From NCBI GenBank assembly GCA_022410635.1, contig JAJVDF010000656.1, forward strand, positions 671,175 to 735,174: a stretch of 64,000 bases of DNA, in the 5' to 3' direction. This DNA is from Tretioscincus oriximinensis. Its lineage: Eukaryota; Chordata; Lepidosauria; Squamata; Gymnophthalmidae. This document shows positions 45,107 through 56,471 of this stretch, piece after piece (the first letter of the stretch is position 1; each line of letters opens with the position of its first letter). The notes under the pieces were generated by a model. The model was given only the letters and a program-made list of their open reading frames with translations. It ran no database searches and was not told where the DNA came from. The position numbers were made by a program, and so were the translations under genes.

Positions 45107-45520
45107 AGGCTGCATCCAGGGAAGATATTTCTACTGCTATGGTAGTTACATCAAGGAGAATCTGCCTCATGTGCTCAGTTTCAGCAATCATTCACTAAAT
45201 AGCCCTATTGCCCCAGGTTTTCCTGAAAAAACTTACAAGCTGTTATCAGAGCAGGCTTCTCTTTTCCCAGGAAAAAACGAGTTGATATAGTGTATGCATG
45301 CGAGAGCAGGCAAGAAAAGATGAGAATTCGGCTGGGATTTGAGGCAAACCATGCACACTTGGCTATGATTCAAGGCACCCTGGAGCTCAGATGTAGAAGT
45401 GGAGGCGGCAATGAACAAACAATCAGGAGACTGTGGGCATATGTGTTTTTTGGGGTGCAATGGAACAGGGTTACAGTTATCTGTGGATATGTCAGCTGCT
45501 TGCTGAAGTAGTGTTGAAAA
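45107..45520. mobile_element. Harbinger-like element, family 3, copy 1
   Basis: Starts GGCTGCATCCAGGGAAGATA after TAA and shares ATTTCTACTGCTATGGTAGT, CTCATGTGCTCAGTTTCAGC and a GAGAGCAG...GAGAATTC segment with 48829-49382. The right end was not found, so the end coordinate is approximate. No coding capacity. Confidence 0.45.
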
Positions 45521-46462
45521 GTGAGGATTTACAGATTTAAACAGCTCATCTGGAGGGGCCCTCAGTGGATCCAGGGAGCAGTGGATATAACTCTGAGTGG
45601 TCTCACTGGCCTTCAAACAAGCAGCAGTCTGTCCATTTTTGAAAAAATCTCTCCTGAACCAGAAATCTGCTCTAACTACCATCCACTAATAAATCTATTC
45701 TTTTTGAGTATGATTCTGGAGAGGGTGGCAAGTGATTATATATCCCCATTTCAGCCAGCCAATTGTTATCCTAATAAATGGTCTGCTGCAGAAGATAAAG
45801 TAAGGGAATATTACTCTGCTGATCCTGGTTAGTCTCTTAATGGCTTCTGATACTATAGGTAATAGTGTCCTATATCACCACAGCATAATGGGAATGGATG
45901 GAATTGTGTAGCAGCTCCTTGTACATGCTGTGGAAATTGGCAGCTAATGGAAAACATGGAAGTTTGGTTTCTATGTGAGGGATCTCACTGTGCCCAAATC
46001 ACAACTTTAGAGGTGTTCACACAGTTTACCATTTAGCTATCAGAGCAAACTGGGAGATTTTCCTTGGCATACAAAATCCCTAACAACTTACCTCACATAG
46101 CAAATAGTGCAGATGTGGGAATTTATTAAGACATAAGTGAACACTAGGCGAGTACTGCTGTGAGTACTAGAATTTACTGTCTACCATTTTGTGACCACCT
46201 TTCAATGGGCCTTCTCTGTGATATTGCCAAGACTATGGAATTGTCTTACTTCTGATTTTATTGTGGCATCTACACTTTTAGCTTTCAGACGCTTACTGAA
46301 GGCTGATTGTTTTCATCAGCCTCTTCCCAGGATGAATGTTTCCTGATTTTAATGATTTAACTGTTTTAAAGTTTTAGCTGTTTTTGATGATGCTTGTGAA
46401 TGAGTTTGAGATTATATGGTTAATAGGAAGTAGTATAAAATAGTTCAATAAATAAATCTTTG
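45521..46462 (+). mobile_element. L2-type LINE, internally shortened
   Basis: Plus-strand translation gives SIFEKISPEPEICSNYHPL, then a NLFFLSMILERV stretch (the SNYRPVSNLPFLSKVLERV motif of L2 reverse transcriptase). Heavily decayed sequence leads to a 3' part with CAATGGGCCTTCTCTGTG and TTTTAGCTTTCAGACGCTTA, ending near an AATAAATAAATC tail at 46447-46458. The palm motifs are missing, so an internal deletion is likely. Confidence 0.65.
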
Positions 46463-47600
46463 ACCAGTGCGGATATATAGCTCCCGTGTATATGAAGAAA
46501 TTAATGTAAAATGAAATAAAATATAAAAGATCCATTTCTTATTGCAACACTGTAGGGAAGCATATATTTAAATGGGTGAGTAAAATAATACTTCTCACTA
46601 GTCTACATAGTAGGTGATTTTACTCTTAACTTCCCTGGCTATATTTTTAAAGGGACAATTCATGATATAGAAGTACATGACCCATTTTCTTTTAATCTAT
46701 AACCATTCATGACCCATTATTTATAGTTCTACTATCAGTGTTGGGAGACATAGATCGACATGGCAAAAGATGTCATACACCTACACCTCATGATCGCTTA
46801 TTTTTATTTAGGGGCAGTGTGTGTAGTTCCATATCATATTGAATATATATTGTAAACAGATACTTAATAGATTCAGAGCCTCAAAATACATTAAATCATC
46901 TGATTTACACTTTTCCTCAAAATATTCCTCTGTAGAATTTCACAGTGGATGTCAAAGATTATCTCTTCTGTTCTCCGTTTGTGTTACATCCAAGAATGTT
47001 ATATTCTGATAACTTCCAATTACAAGCTACATATGTTTGCATCTGCTATGTGTCAACACAGCCATGTCTAATTAGCATATTCGCCATTGTTCATGGCAGA
47101 AAAGGAATATGCAGTTGCAGCAAGCAAGTTCTTCACCTCTTCGAATGTAGAAATGATCTATGGTACATCATATTCCCATTTACAAGAGAATGGTTGTACT
47201 TGCTTGTTTCAATCTTTACTGTATTTTTGCAATTCCTCTTCCATTCTAGGTATATTTTTTCACCCAAAGTAATTGCATAATTTCTATAGAATGACCTTCT
47301 ATTTATTATAGGCAAAAAATTCTAAATACAACTAAAATTGAAGCTAGTTCTGCAGGAAAAACATTGTGGATACTGTTTACCGGATGTCTAGTATCTTTAT
47401 TGGAACTCTGTACACATACAGATAATTTTGGCATATGGGCATCTAATATTTGAGACCACTACTGTGCACCTGAAGCCAGATATTTGAATGCTCTTTTTTA
47501 CAACAATCCAAGCTAAAACGTGATGGTGTGCCAAGGTAATGGTTCTGTTTCACAACACAGATAAACAAGGCAAATGTGGAAAATTCAGGTTCAAAAACAG
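46463..47600. other. No recognisable feature
   Basis: AT-rich. The 111-codon frame at 46945-47280 is hydrophobic without motifs. Confidence 0.4.
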
Positions 47601-47924
47601 AGAAGAAGAAGAAGAAGAAGAAGAAGAAAGAAGGAGGAAGGAAGAAGAAAGAAGGAGGAGGAGGAGGAGGAGGGACTTAAACCGGCTTACAAGGATATTT
47701 TGCACTAAGGCTTACATTCTATCTTCCCCACCATGCTGTGATGGTTCCCATGTATCTACCTGCAGTCAGTTGCAATTTCTTGCACTTCTTACTTTCAAAT
47801 AGCTGGGTTTGCTAGAGTTACAGGCTAGCAGAAGGTGCTCACTCCTCGACACTTCTGACACAGGGCTTTGAAACCTGATCTCTCAGATGAGAGACGGTTT
47901 CCTAAGCGACTGAGCCATCCGCGC
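47601..47924 (-). mobile_element. tRNA-derived SINE with expanded tail
   Basis: The minus strand begins GCGCGGATGGCTCAGTCGCT and keeps a B-box-like GGTTTCAAAGCCC and the body to GTAAGCCGGTTTAAGTCCC. The usual GGTGAGAAAAGCGGGGTATA block is missing, and purine-rich tandem sequence sits in its place. Family of 4416 and 33202. Confidence 0.8.
47602..47673. repeat. (GAA)n/(GGA)n purine microsatellite in a SINE tail
   Basis: Seventy-two purine-only bases of GAA, GGAAG and GGA units. It creates a spurious poly-Glu/Arg frame (47539-47802). Homopurine tracts of this kind can form triplex DNA. Confidence 0.9.
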
Positions 47925-48825
47925 AAATATTGTGGGCTCCATTTGAAAGGTTGTTTCCCCACACACATATACAATTTTGTTTTACAAGATTCAGAAGGTT
48001 TCTTTCCTGCCTAGTTATGCATTAGAAAACATGCTTCCAAAGGTAATGAAACTACAGCTAATGTGCTAAGAGTATGCATTCTTCTTGGACAGAACTAATT
48101 GTGCATGTTCATGTGAATCAGACTTCTGATAAAACTCATTACAAATGCACATTAAAGCAATTGGCAATTACATTAAGTTTTACTCAAGTGTCTCTTTTCT
48201 AACATCAACTTTACCATTTCTAGAATTCTGATTCGTGAGCTCATTCCATTGGTATATTGAATGCTGTTCAGCAGAGCAGCTTGAAAATAAGAGATGTGCC
48301 AAATGTTCCTCTAGGCTTCATTTTCTTCTCCAAAGCAGGCATACATCTCTTCACAATAGTGCTAAAGCCTCCATTTCCTGAGTCAGTTTGTTGTTGTCAA
48401 ACAGACTGACATAAATAGAGCTATTCTGTTAAAAAAGAACTGGATCTCATTGAACTTAGTTCCAATTTTCAAAATCAGAAATTCTGTACAAAATGAACTG
48501 AATCTCATTGAGCTTGGTTGATCTGGAACCAATGAAAATGCTAACTTAGTTCTAAAGCGAACACAGATAGTTTCTGAATTGTTTGATTTGGGCTTCTTTA
48601 ATACTTTTGTTATAATCCAGAATTACGTTATAGTATATCCCCTGGTTCAGTTTGCAGAAAACAAACAAAACAGGGATTGTTTTACTTGAATTAAATAAGA
48701 TGAAACCAAACCATATGATTTCAGTTCTTCTAAAACGGAATGACTTTTGACATCTCTAATGCTGAATTAGGCTGTTAACCTCACTGTACATGTACAGCTT
48801 AAAATTTGATGTACACTAGAATTTA
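47925..48825. other. No recognisable feature
   Basis: Apparently unique AT-rich DNA. Two similar segments, GAACTGGATCTCATTGAACT (near 48437) and GAACTGAATCTCATTGAGCT (near 48495), look like a local duplication. Confidence 0.35.
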
Positions 48826-48828
48826 GAC

Positions 48829-49382
48829 TGCATCCAGACAATATATTTCTACCACTTTGGTAGTTACCATCCACCTCATGTGCTCATGAAGTTTCAGCAA
48901 TCCATTTGCTACAAATATCTATCTCTCCCCCACCCCCCGATTTTAGAGCAAGTACCTCTTTTCTTAATTAATTGCAGACTCCTCTGCGTCTTTGTAAAAA
49001 ATCTACAGGGTGCTTCAAAAGAATGTATACACACTGTGAACTTCCATAGAAAATTTATTTGCTGTTCTACTGTTCTACAAAGTTAAATTTCAGGAAATTA
49101 GAAAGCTTAAAGTCCAACATAAATAAAACATAAATAACAAATGTTAATGAGTCACCACTGATTCTGTACATCGTATGGAAGTTCAAAGTGTGTATACATT
49201 TTTTGAAGCACCCTGTATATATTGCGCACTAGCAGGAGTACATGAGAGCAGTGAGAATTCCAGCAGAAACTCTGGCAAGATTCAAGGCAAAATATGTGCT
49301 CTTTGTTTACTTCCTGGATTTCAGTTATAGGGCCGTATTTACGCAAAAATAGATAACAGTAGTACTAAGAAGATATTTATAT
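48829..49382. mobile_element. Harbinger-like element, family 3, copy 2, with nested MITE
   Basis: Starts GACTGCATCCAGACAATATA after TTA. The right side, AACAGTAGTACTAAGAAGAT, is an imperfect inverted copy of the left AGATATTTCTACTGCTATGG-type sequence of copy 1, but the last bases are lost. A mariner MITE sits inside (49006-49215). Without it the element would be about 340 bp. Confidence 0.5.
49006..49215. mobile_element. Tc1/mariner MITE (CAGGGTG ends), nested
   Basis: Starts CAGGGTGCTTCAAAAGAATG and ends TTTTTTGAAGCACCCTG, with TA at 49004-49005 and 49216-49217. The middle matches the complement of the copy at 18169 (TAAATAACAAATGTTAAT), so it is inverted relative to that one. The right arm has lost about 25 bp. 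Confidence 0.85.
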
Positions 49383-49480
49383 TTTTTATTGATTTTTATT
49401 ATTATAAAACCCAAAGTAGCTGAGGGAAGAGGGGGAGTAAAATAAATAAATAAATAAAATAGAGAAATAAGTAAATAAAT
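49383..49480 (+). repeat. LINE/SINE-like 3' tail with (AAAT)n
   Basis: GTAGCTGAGGGAAGAGGGGG precedes AGTAAAATAAATAAATAAAT. This resembles the GGGCGGTATAAATAAATAAA-type end of reptile LINEs and SINEs, but no body is recognisable. Confidence 0.45.
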
Positions 49481-49738
49481 TACAGCCCATGGGCAAAATA
49501 CAGCCTAAATCCGATCCTGCCTAGTTATATGGGGGGGAGGGGGGAGGACAGCTAATCAGGAACCTGCACACATAATGTGTTAAGAAGTTCCTGGATATCT
49601 TATATAACACAAACACAGTTCTCCAATCAAATTATGTGGATAATTTAATAAAGATGTTCAAATCCACTTCTTAATCATCCCTTTACTGAATTGCTTTTCC
49701 ACTGCTGCTGCACTCCAAATCAGAACTTTCATGGAACT

Positions 49739-49817
49739 AGCAGCACTTTGAGACTAACTTGAGAAAAGTGGGTGGAACACTTTCAACTAGACTAACATGG
49801 CTATTTCTCTGAAATTG
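49739..49817. mobile_element. Short MITE-like retroposon, third copy, 14-bp target duplication
   Basis: Contains the shared GCACTTTGAGACTAACTTGA and the right end ACTAACATGGCTATTTCTCT, and lacks the AAGCTTTCG middle. It is flanked by the perfect 14-bp direct repeat ACTTTCATGGAACT (49725-49738, 49818-49831). This is the shortest copy of the family at 15807 and 19451. Confidence 0.75.
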
Positions 49818-49831
49818 ACTTTCATGGAACT

Positions 49832-51424
49832 GTCCACCAGAACCCACATTCCAGTTCACTTGACTCTGATTGTTTATAGACCTAAACTCTGTTCCCCCAT
49901 GGGTTCAGAAAACAAATTACAGAGAATCAGCTTTTGTACATCTCTAGCAAATCACACACAATAAACACTCATGAGGACTAGCTGCTGCTAAATATCCTAC
50001 CAATAACCAAGGCTACATTTAGATATCATTTATCTAATCCACCACTTTTGGATATTCCAAAATAAGCCATGTAGGATTACCATAAAAAAGCGAGACAGCT
50101 CCCTCCCTTTCCTGCTCCAATCTCTACCACACAAACCCTCAGCCCAACAGGAGATTCTGGTGCATCCTGCTGGGGGCTTCAGTCCAGGCTCTCTGTTCCC
50201 TTCTAAATTGTCTCAGAACTTTGCGGCCCATCTATATCTTCTGTGATCATGCTGAGGCAGTTTAAAAGAGAATGAACAGACAGACAGCCTGGCTGCTGCA
50301 GACTGAGATCCCCAGCACAGGTCACCCAGAGACTGCCCAGGTGCTCTTTGTGGGCATGGAGTTGCTGCCACCCCATCAAGCCCAAATTTTGGGGGTGCAT
50401 TGAGACTCAGGAGGACTGGCAGTGGCCACAGGCAGTTGTTTCTCAACGCACTCCCTGGCAGCTCCGAGCTGGGGCAGATGAGTTAAGGCTGCCTGGCTCC
50501 CCTCTCAGCCTGAGCCGAGTCGCAGAGGAGGCACAGGCGGGGAAGCATTGGGAGTGGGTGACAGTCCTCTCTGCTCAGCAGCAACTTCTCAGGTGGCTTC
50601 TTCATTGTTGTTGTTGGTTGGTTACTGCCGCTGCCACCACCTGGCCCCTGCTCTGATCCAAAAGTGTGGCTGCCTGGTGGGGCCATGTATGCCAGCAAAG
50701 CCCAGGAGCAGCAACAGCTCCTCTATAGTCTGATACCAGTGCTTGGTTGCCACTATCCTGCCACCTTATCAGACTTGAGGGCCAGGATTTAGGCCAGCCT
50801 GATTGGGGGAGGGGAATGAAACAGGATGGGCAAAGGAGGGCCCCAGTGTGTTGCCAGGGTTGTTTCCTAGCAGGGGTACAGAAAGTGAGCAACACAAAGC
50901 AGCCTTGCTTCTTTCTGCCACTGCCGTTAGCCTCACCTCTTGGCGCCAGCAATGGCTGACCCTCATTAAAAGGAGTGGTCTGTGGGCATAAGGGCTTCAG
51001 AACGGCTCTGCCCTGGTTGGTCTGGTTTTGCACCTATCCGTGGGCTGGATTCTGATGAACGATCCAGCGGCAACTTCTGTTCTGCTTTGGAATGTATTTT
51101 TCCCTTTTAGAATTTATGATAACCAAGCAAAGTGTGGATTCAATCCAAGGAAAGAACTCTGATGATAAAGATAATGCATATGGCTGCAATTGAGAATCAT
51201 ATACTGAACCTTTCAATAAACTCAGGTTTAAGCTGTATCTAAAGTACCGTTTTGCTTTAATTAGTACATTATGTTCCAAATTCAAAACTGTTTCTCACAG
51301 GAAAATATTGATTTCCTATATCATGATTTATTTACAGTATTTCTATATCATCTTTTTATCAGACAAACAGTACAATATCTGACAAACACAGACAAGAAAA
51401 GGAATATAAAATTGCATGTTAATA
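49832..51424. other. Unassigned, with a GC-rich segment
   Basis: 50140-51040 is markedly richer in G and C than its surroundings and open in several overlapping frames on both strands (102 codons + at 50348, 143 codons - at 50602). No frame shows domain motifs or splice context, and CpG is not enriched. It may be an unrecognised repeat or old exon-bearing sequence. Confidence 0.3.
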
Positions 51425-51461
51425 ATGTTAAAGTGTTCCCTTAATTGTTTTGAGCAGTATA
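51425..51461. mobile_element. Single arm of the mariner-like hairpin MITE
   Basis: AAGTGTTCCCTTAATTGTTT followed by TGAGCAGTATA is identical to the right arm of the element at 17087-17168. The left arm is absent. Confidence 0.75.
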
Positions 51462-52889
51462 TTTTAACATATAGTATGTTAAGAGTGAAATGCCAAACAA
51501 ATCTTCCTACTTTCGATCACTTAGTACATATTTCTTCCGTGAATATATAAATGTTTTGTCTACAGTGTGACTAAACTCTCCCACATCGTGTGTCAGCCTT
51601 CTTCCTTTTCCAAATTAGACCCTGGCTATAACCCTGATTGTTCCCTGGCCTTATTCTCTTCCCTGAACGTACTCCACTACAGTATTTTCTTATCACCAGC
51701 TCTATAGTTTTAAGAATTTCTAGCCAGAGGATCTTGGAACACTTTAAAAGACTAGGATTGCCATTAAAAAAATAAAAACAGGAGAGAGAAATGTAGCTTT
51801 AATAAATGTGATAAGAGTTTTTAGTAGACGTTGCAGACATTATACATAAGATGCACCTGCTAAAGTTTCCTTTGTTATATATTTATGAAATCTGCATTGA
51901 GATCACAGGAATCAGAATGTAACAATATCTGAACCCTACTCATGAAGGGCAGGATATATCTAACTAAAGTAGAAGTAAAATATTTCCAATGAGTCACACC
52001 ACTTCATCTACTACCTTGACTTTCCCCACTACTGTGGCTGCATAACAACTCTGCAGGAGGCATCTCTTTAGCAACATTAGAACTGATCTGGAAGAAGTAG
52101 TTGTGATATACTGCACTGAAATGTGATCTAGCCTAAACAGCTATAATTTGTGGCTCGTTCAAACCCACAATAAAAAATGTGATATAAATTATGCAACAAT
52201 ATTGTGTGAAGTTTAGCCTAATCAATTTGAATAAAACTTTTCCTCTACTAATATATCTCAGCTTTGCTGGCCATTACTAGCATGCAGCATGAGCCAATGG
52301 GATAATAACGTAGATAATTGCCAAGCAATTGGATAGCTGTACAGTATATAATTGTTTTCTCCCCTTCGAGCTCTGGAAGTGAAACAAATTAAAATGACTA
52401 GAATATTCAGCTGTGCTTCCAGCATGGAAAATAGACTGCTTAATTAACTGTACTTTGTGACCTGAATGTTTGAGTAACACAGAGAGTGGGTAGAAAATGA
52501 CATCCCCTTAGGACTGATCTGCCTTCATCTAGATGGCTTTCCCTATTCTTTGGGAATGTAAACATTAAATGTGTGATAATCGTGTTTCCAACGTTGTGCT
52601 GGTGGCTATTTGCTCTTGCTGTCTTGTGTTTTGTGTGTGAACTCATTCTGAAGACCTCAAAAAGCAGCACAGCATTAAAAATCAGAATTCTGATCCATTT
52701 TAGTCATAAGTAGCCATAGTTGCTAAGGGGAAGGGAGACTGACTAATAGGATTAGAATCTGGGGGGGATGTATGTAAAATTAATATAGAAAAATAGCTAC
52801 ATTAAGAAATGTTTGGTAACATTACCAAATGTCTGCTGTCAAGAACAAAATGAAGAATAAGACAAGAAGGAAGAATAGATCAATATATT
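51462..52889. other. Unique AT-rich DNA with a possible conserved segment
   Basis: About 52260-52480 has no repeat signature and contains AAATTAAAATGACTAGAATA, GCAATTGGATAG and TTAATTAACTG-type homeodomain-like sites. Regulatory function is only a guess. Confidence 0.25.
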
Positions 52890-52930
52890 GGTATGAAAAC
52901 CCCATGGGGGGGGCATGGGGTTTTCATACC
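52890..52930. repeat. Perfect 17-bp-arm hairpin with G7 loop
   Basis: Arms GGTATGAAAACCCCATG (52890-52906) and CATGGGGTTTTCATACC (52914-52930) are separated by seven G. A partial third copy, GTACGAAAACCTCATGGGG, lies at about 53038-53056. It could be the remains of a short foldback element. Confidence 0.9.
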
Positions 52931-53124
52931 ACTAGGGTACTTAAAATTTTAAGAATCTGACCCTTATGGTGATGGAATTTCAGTAATCCACTCAGAAGAA
53001 AATTCCCTTGCAGTGCAATATCCTGTAGCTGAGCACGTACGAAAACCTCATGGGGAGGCAACCATTGCTAATGTAAAAGTGCTATATGGATTTCACCAAT
53101 AAAATAGTTCATTTGGTTTTTTTA

Positions 53125-53370
53125 ATTTCTTCCTCCTTTCCTTCTCCCTTTTCCCTTTCCTTCTGTCTTCCTTCCTTCTGTGTTTCCTTCTTTCTTTTCC
53201 TATACTTTCCTTATGTTCTCCTTCCTTTTCTTCCTCCTGTCTATTCTTCTTTCCACATTTTCCTCCCTTATCTTTCCTCCTTTTTCTTCCTTACTCCTTT
53301 CCTTCTGTCATTTCTCCTTCTGTCTCCCTTACTTCCTCCTTCTGCCTCCTTAACTTCCTCCCTTCCTCTT
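53125..53370. repeat. 246-bp polypyrimidine tract
   Basis: Almost entirely C and T on the plus strand, with CTTCC, CCTTTC and TTCTTCC motifs and only scattered A/G. The composition produces the spurious 135-codon Ser/Leu/Phe/Pro frame at 53086-53493. Confidence 0.9.
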
Positions 53371-54554
53371 GGGAGGCTGCCAAAGTTTCAAGCATTGGTT
53401 GTTATAACTCAGAATATTGGACTCTTTGGTATGTCTTTTATTATATGTACAGATAACCATTTCCTTTATTCATTAAACTTTCAGAAGTATTAAGTTAGGT
53501 TAGTTCCAAACAATGATTAATAATGTAAATTTCAGTAATATCCTGGGCAAGGGGGGGGGGACTTCCTCTAGAATAATTGTTTAACATCCTTACCAGTCCA
53601 TGGCCAAGAAAATACTGAGAAGTGTGCGCAAGTGCATATACACAGGTGCATAGATATATCTGCTTTAGATGTGGCCTTACGTATAATCCCAAAGGTATAG
53701 AGTATAGTAGGATGACACGACCAGCTTTTATGAGAGCTGGACTTTCCCCAAATAGGAAAATGCATTACAAACTACCTTTGCAGTTGAGGTTGCCACAGAT
53801 CCAAATGATATTAGATGTCATCTAGGTGCAAATTAAATTTAAAAAAATCATGATGAAAGTATATTTTGAACTGAACTCTACTTGGTTCTGTTGGGTTCTG
53901 TTAATCAACAGTATGGTTTCCAATTTCTGCACCAAACTGATTTAGAATCATTGATGTTGTGATGTCCTCATTTCAGCATTAAGTGAGGAGAGATTTTTTA
54001 AAAATAGGTGGCAATAATTATTTGAGAAGCATATTATTGCTGTTTAGAGAGCAAATATCTGGCTAGTACATGTCTGACTCCCGATTTCAGCAAAATGAAG
54101 TACCTGCTCCTTTCCCAGTAGCCACACTTTGCAGCAGATTAATATCTCACAAGTTCTAATTATAATAGTTATACTCTATTACTGTAGAAAATTAAGAAGC
54201 ATTCTTATAATTACGTTTAGTGATTTGGGAGGTGGAAGATGGGAATTAACATCTACTGAAGAATGATTTTTTTTCAAAATCTTTTTTGTTTATAGCAGAG
54301 CACAGAAATATGTCATCCACCAGGGATGTAACTTTTTCACTCTCTTCCCACTCATATTCAAAGCAGAAGGGCAATTTGGAATTGCATCTAACCAAAAGTA
54401 ACACGTTCAAATGAAAGCAGATGTTATATTTTTAAAGCAGAAGTGTTCTGTGTCGTGAGAGGAAAGCTGTTGGATTGATCTACAAGTAGGTATAGTATCT
54501 TGGATCATATGAATTGAGTTTATTGTAAATTGAAATGTTATATTGTTGGGTACC
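53371..54554. other. No recognisable feature
   Basis: AT-rich, with a G10 run near 53550. No gene or named repeat. Confidence 0.4.
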
Positions 54555-54800
54555 ATCAAGTTATTTATTTATTTAAAATATTTATATATCAGTCCCCATG
54601 AAAATGTATTTTCAAAGCAGTTTACAAGACATGGATCACAATCAAGAATGGGGGAAGCAAACATTCACTCTGGAAAGGTCTGGATAAAAAGATACATCTT
54701 CAGATGGCATTTTAAAACCAGAAGTGCAGGCGCTCTATGGATATGAGAGAACTATTTTGGAGGGTGGTTACCACTGCAGAGAGAAGTGGCCCACTCCAAA
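54555..54800 (-). mobile_element. Unclassified LINE/SINE 3' end, antisense
   Basis: TTATTTATTTATTTAAAATA, ATATATCAGTCCCCATG and TTTCAAAGCAGTTTACAAGA follow the pattern of an (AAATAAATAAAT)-tailed reptile retroposon in reverse (AATA-rich tail, then AAACCGCTTTG-like block). A body extends to about 54800. Confidence 0.4.
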
Positions 54801-56358
54801 CAAGCTGTTTAATTCCTTAATTAACGTTTAATCTGGAATAACACATTTGTGAATCCCTCCCCACTTATCTTCAGTATTCAGTATTCTATGACCGCAGTAT
54901 TCCTAGTACGTTGCCTTGTATTCTCCTCTTGTTAAATGTCCCACAAGTCATTGCTGCACTTGTTTTACTACAATTTCCTACATTTTCTCTGAGCTAAGAC
55001 TGCTGAACATTTACATCTAGCACCAATGTGATGTGATAATTACCAATTTTTCCCTATGAAATCTGAAAAAAGGAATTTCAGGAAAATCAGGAGCAACATG
55101 GCTTCTTTGTGAATGGATTACTGAAAGTCAGTTACCACATAGGGTGGATTCTTCATGCTGTAAGTACCATCACAGTAGGAAAATGTCATAGGGAGGCACC
55201 CTGTGTGTAAGCAACAGAATAATATTCAGTGGTTTATCATTTACTCCATAGGCACCTATGCAATTATTTTGAAGCTAGGATACAGAAATAGTTTGACATT
55301 GTCTATTTTGGGGGGAAAGCTGTGGATCAAGCTTTCCAGGCAGTTTCTCCTGTCAGTAAGCTACAGTTCCATTAAAGAAAGGAACTACCACAAGATTAGA
55401 TAGTGATAATCTTGCTTAATTATCATAATACACGATATTAAGGTTCAGAATTGGCCCGCAGTAGAAACTGATGCCAGAAGAGAAGTATGATGAGGAAAAA
55501 TGATATCACAGAAGAATGTTGTTCTTTGCTTTAGCCCTTAGACCTTATCACCTGTATAAATTCAGATCATAGCACTTGTATAAAAATAAATGTTTCAGAT
55601 GTTTTGGGTCCAAATAATTTGTGTCTTGGCTACACCTTCACAATTCATTTTCTTACCATTTCATCTTTCTGCTGGACAACTGTCATCAACACTAAATATA
55701 ATAAGTCTAACTGATAAAGTTCTAAGCAACTTCTCTGTGAGGGATTTCATATTGACTGATATGTTTTACCAACATATATATTACTTGTTGCTCCAATATA
55801 GAAGGTTTTTGTATGCTTGCTGGTCCAGTATACAGACCAGTATGGAATCAACTATACTTATTTAGCCATTCTTTAAATTACATTATTTTCTTCCTTGGCA
55901 GCCTGTTCAGACTCTGACATTAGCTGAGGTTGGAATCCACTTTCAAATGTATTTAACTTAGAGTTCTCAAAATGATTGCATCTGTCCTTCTTTCACATAT
56001 TAATTTTGCTCCTTTAATTTGGAAACTGGAGGTTAAAAACAAGATACAAGTGACAACAGAATAGATCAATCAATAGTGTTCTTGAATGTCATCTTTAATA
56101 TTGAGAGAAATGCATCACTGTAATATTTTTTCTCCCAAAATCTAACCTTGGGAGTAGGCTGCTGTGACAATAACAGGCTTACACATCCATTTTTCTAGAC
56201 TGGCAGATCAGTACAGTACAGTATCTTGATAAATGACTGGATTGCAACTACACATTTGCAAGAGAGAAAACAGAATGTGTTTCTGAATCAGAGAACAAAA
56301 GGCATTTCAGCTGTAAATCAGGTGTACATATTCCAAGCCAAAGGAGAGTAGAAGCTAC
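54801..56358. other. No recognisable feature
   Basis: AT-rich and apparently unique. Frames up to 91 codons have no motifs. Confidence 0.4.
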
Positions 56359-56359
56359 A

Positions 56360-56471
56360 CCATGGCCCTAGTCACACAAGCGTGTGAGCTTACTACGCCA
56401 TATTGAATCTGACTGAAGTTTAACCCAGGTTCAGTCAAGTTCAAATTAGTTGTGTGTGACTAGGGCCATGG
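56360..56471. mobile_element. 112-bp foldback MITE-like element
   Basis: Perfect 19-bp inverted arms: CCATGGCCCTAGTCACACA (56360-56378) and TGTGTGACTAGGGCCATGG (56453-56471). The loop contains ATTGAATCTGACTGAAGTTT and GTTCAAATTAG. No clear target duplication. Confidence 0.7.

Noticed and set aside
46945..47280. 111-codon frame, considered as a membrane protein or copia-type fragment
   Set aside because: Hydrophobicity follows the T-rich composition. A MAEKEYAVAAS word in another frame is too short to support copia.
47539..47802. Glu/Arg-rich 87-codon frame
   Set aside because: It is produced by the GAA/GGA repeat in the SINE tail.
50602..51033. 143-codon minus-strand frame
   Set aside because: It overlaps other open frames on both strands in GC-rich DNA, with no motif or splice support.
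53086..53493. 135-codon hydrophobic frame
   Set aside because: It lies in the polypyrimidine tract, where stop codons are rare by composition.
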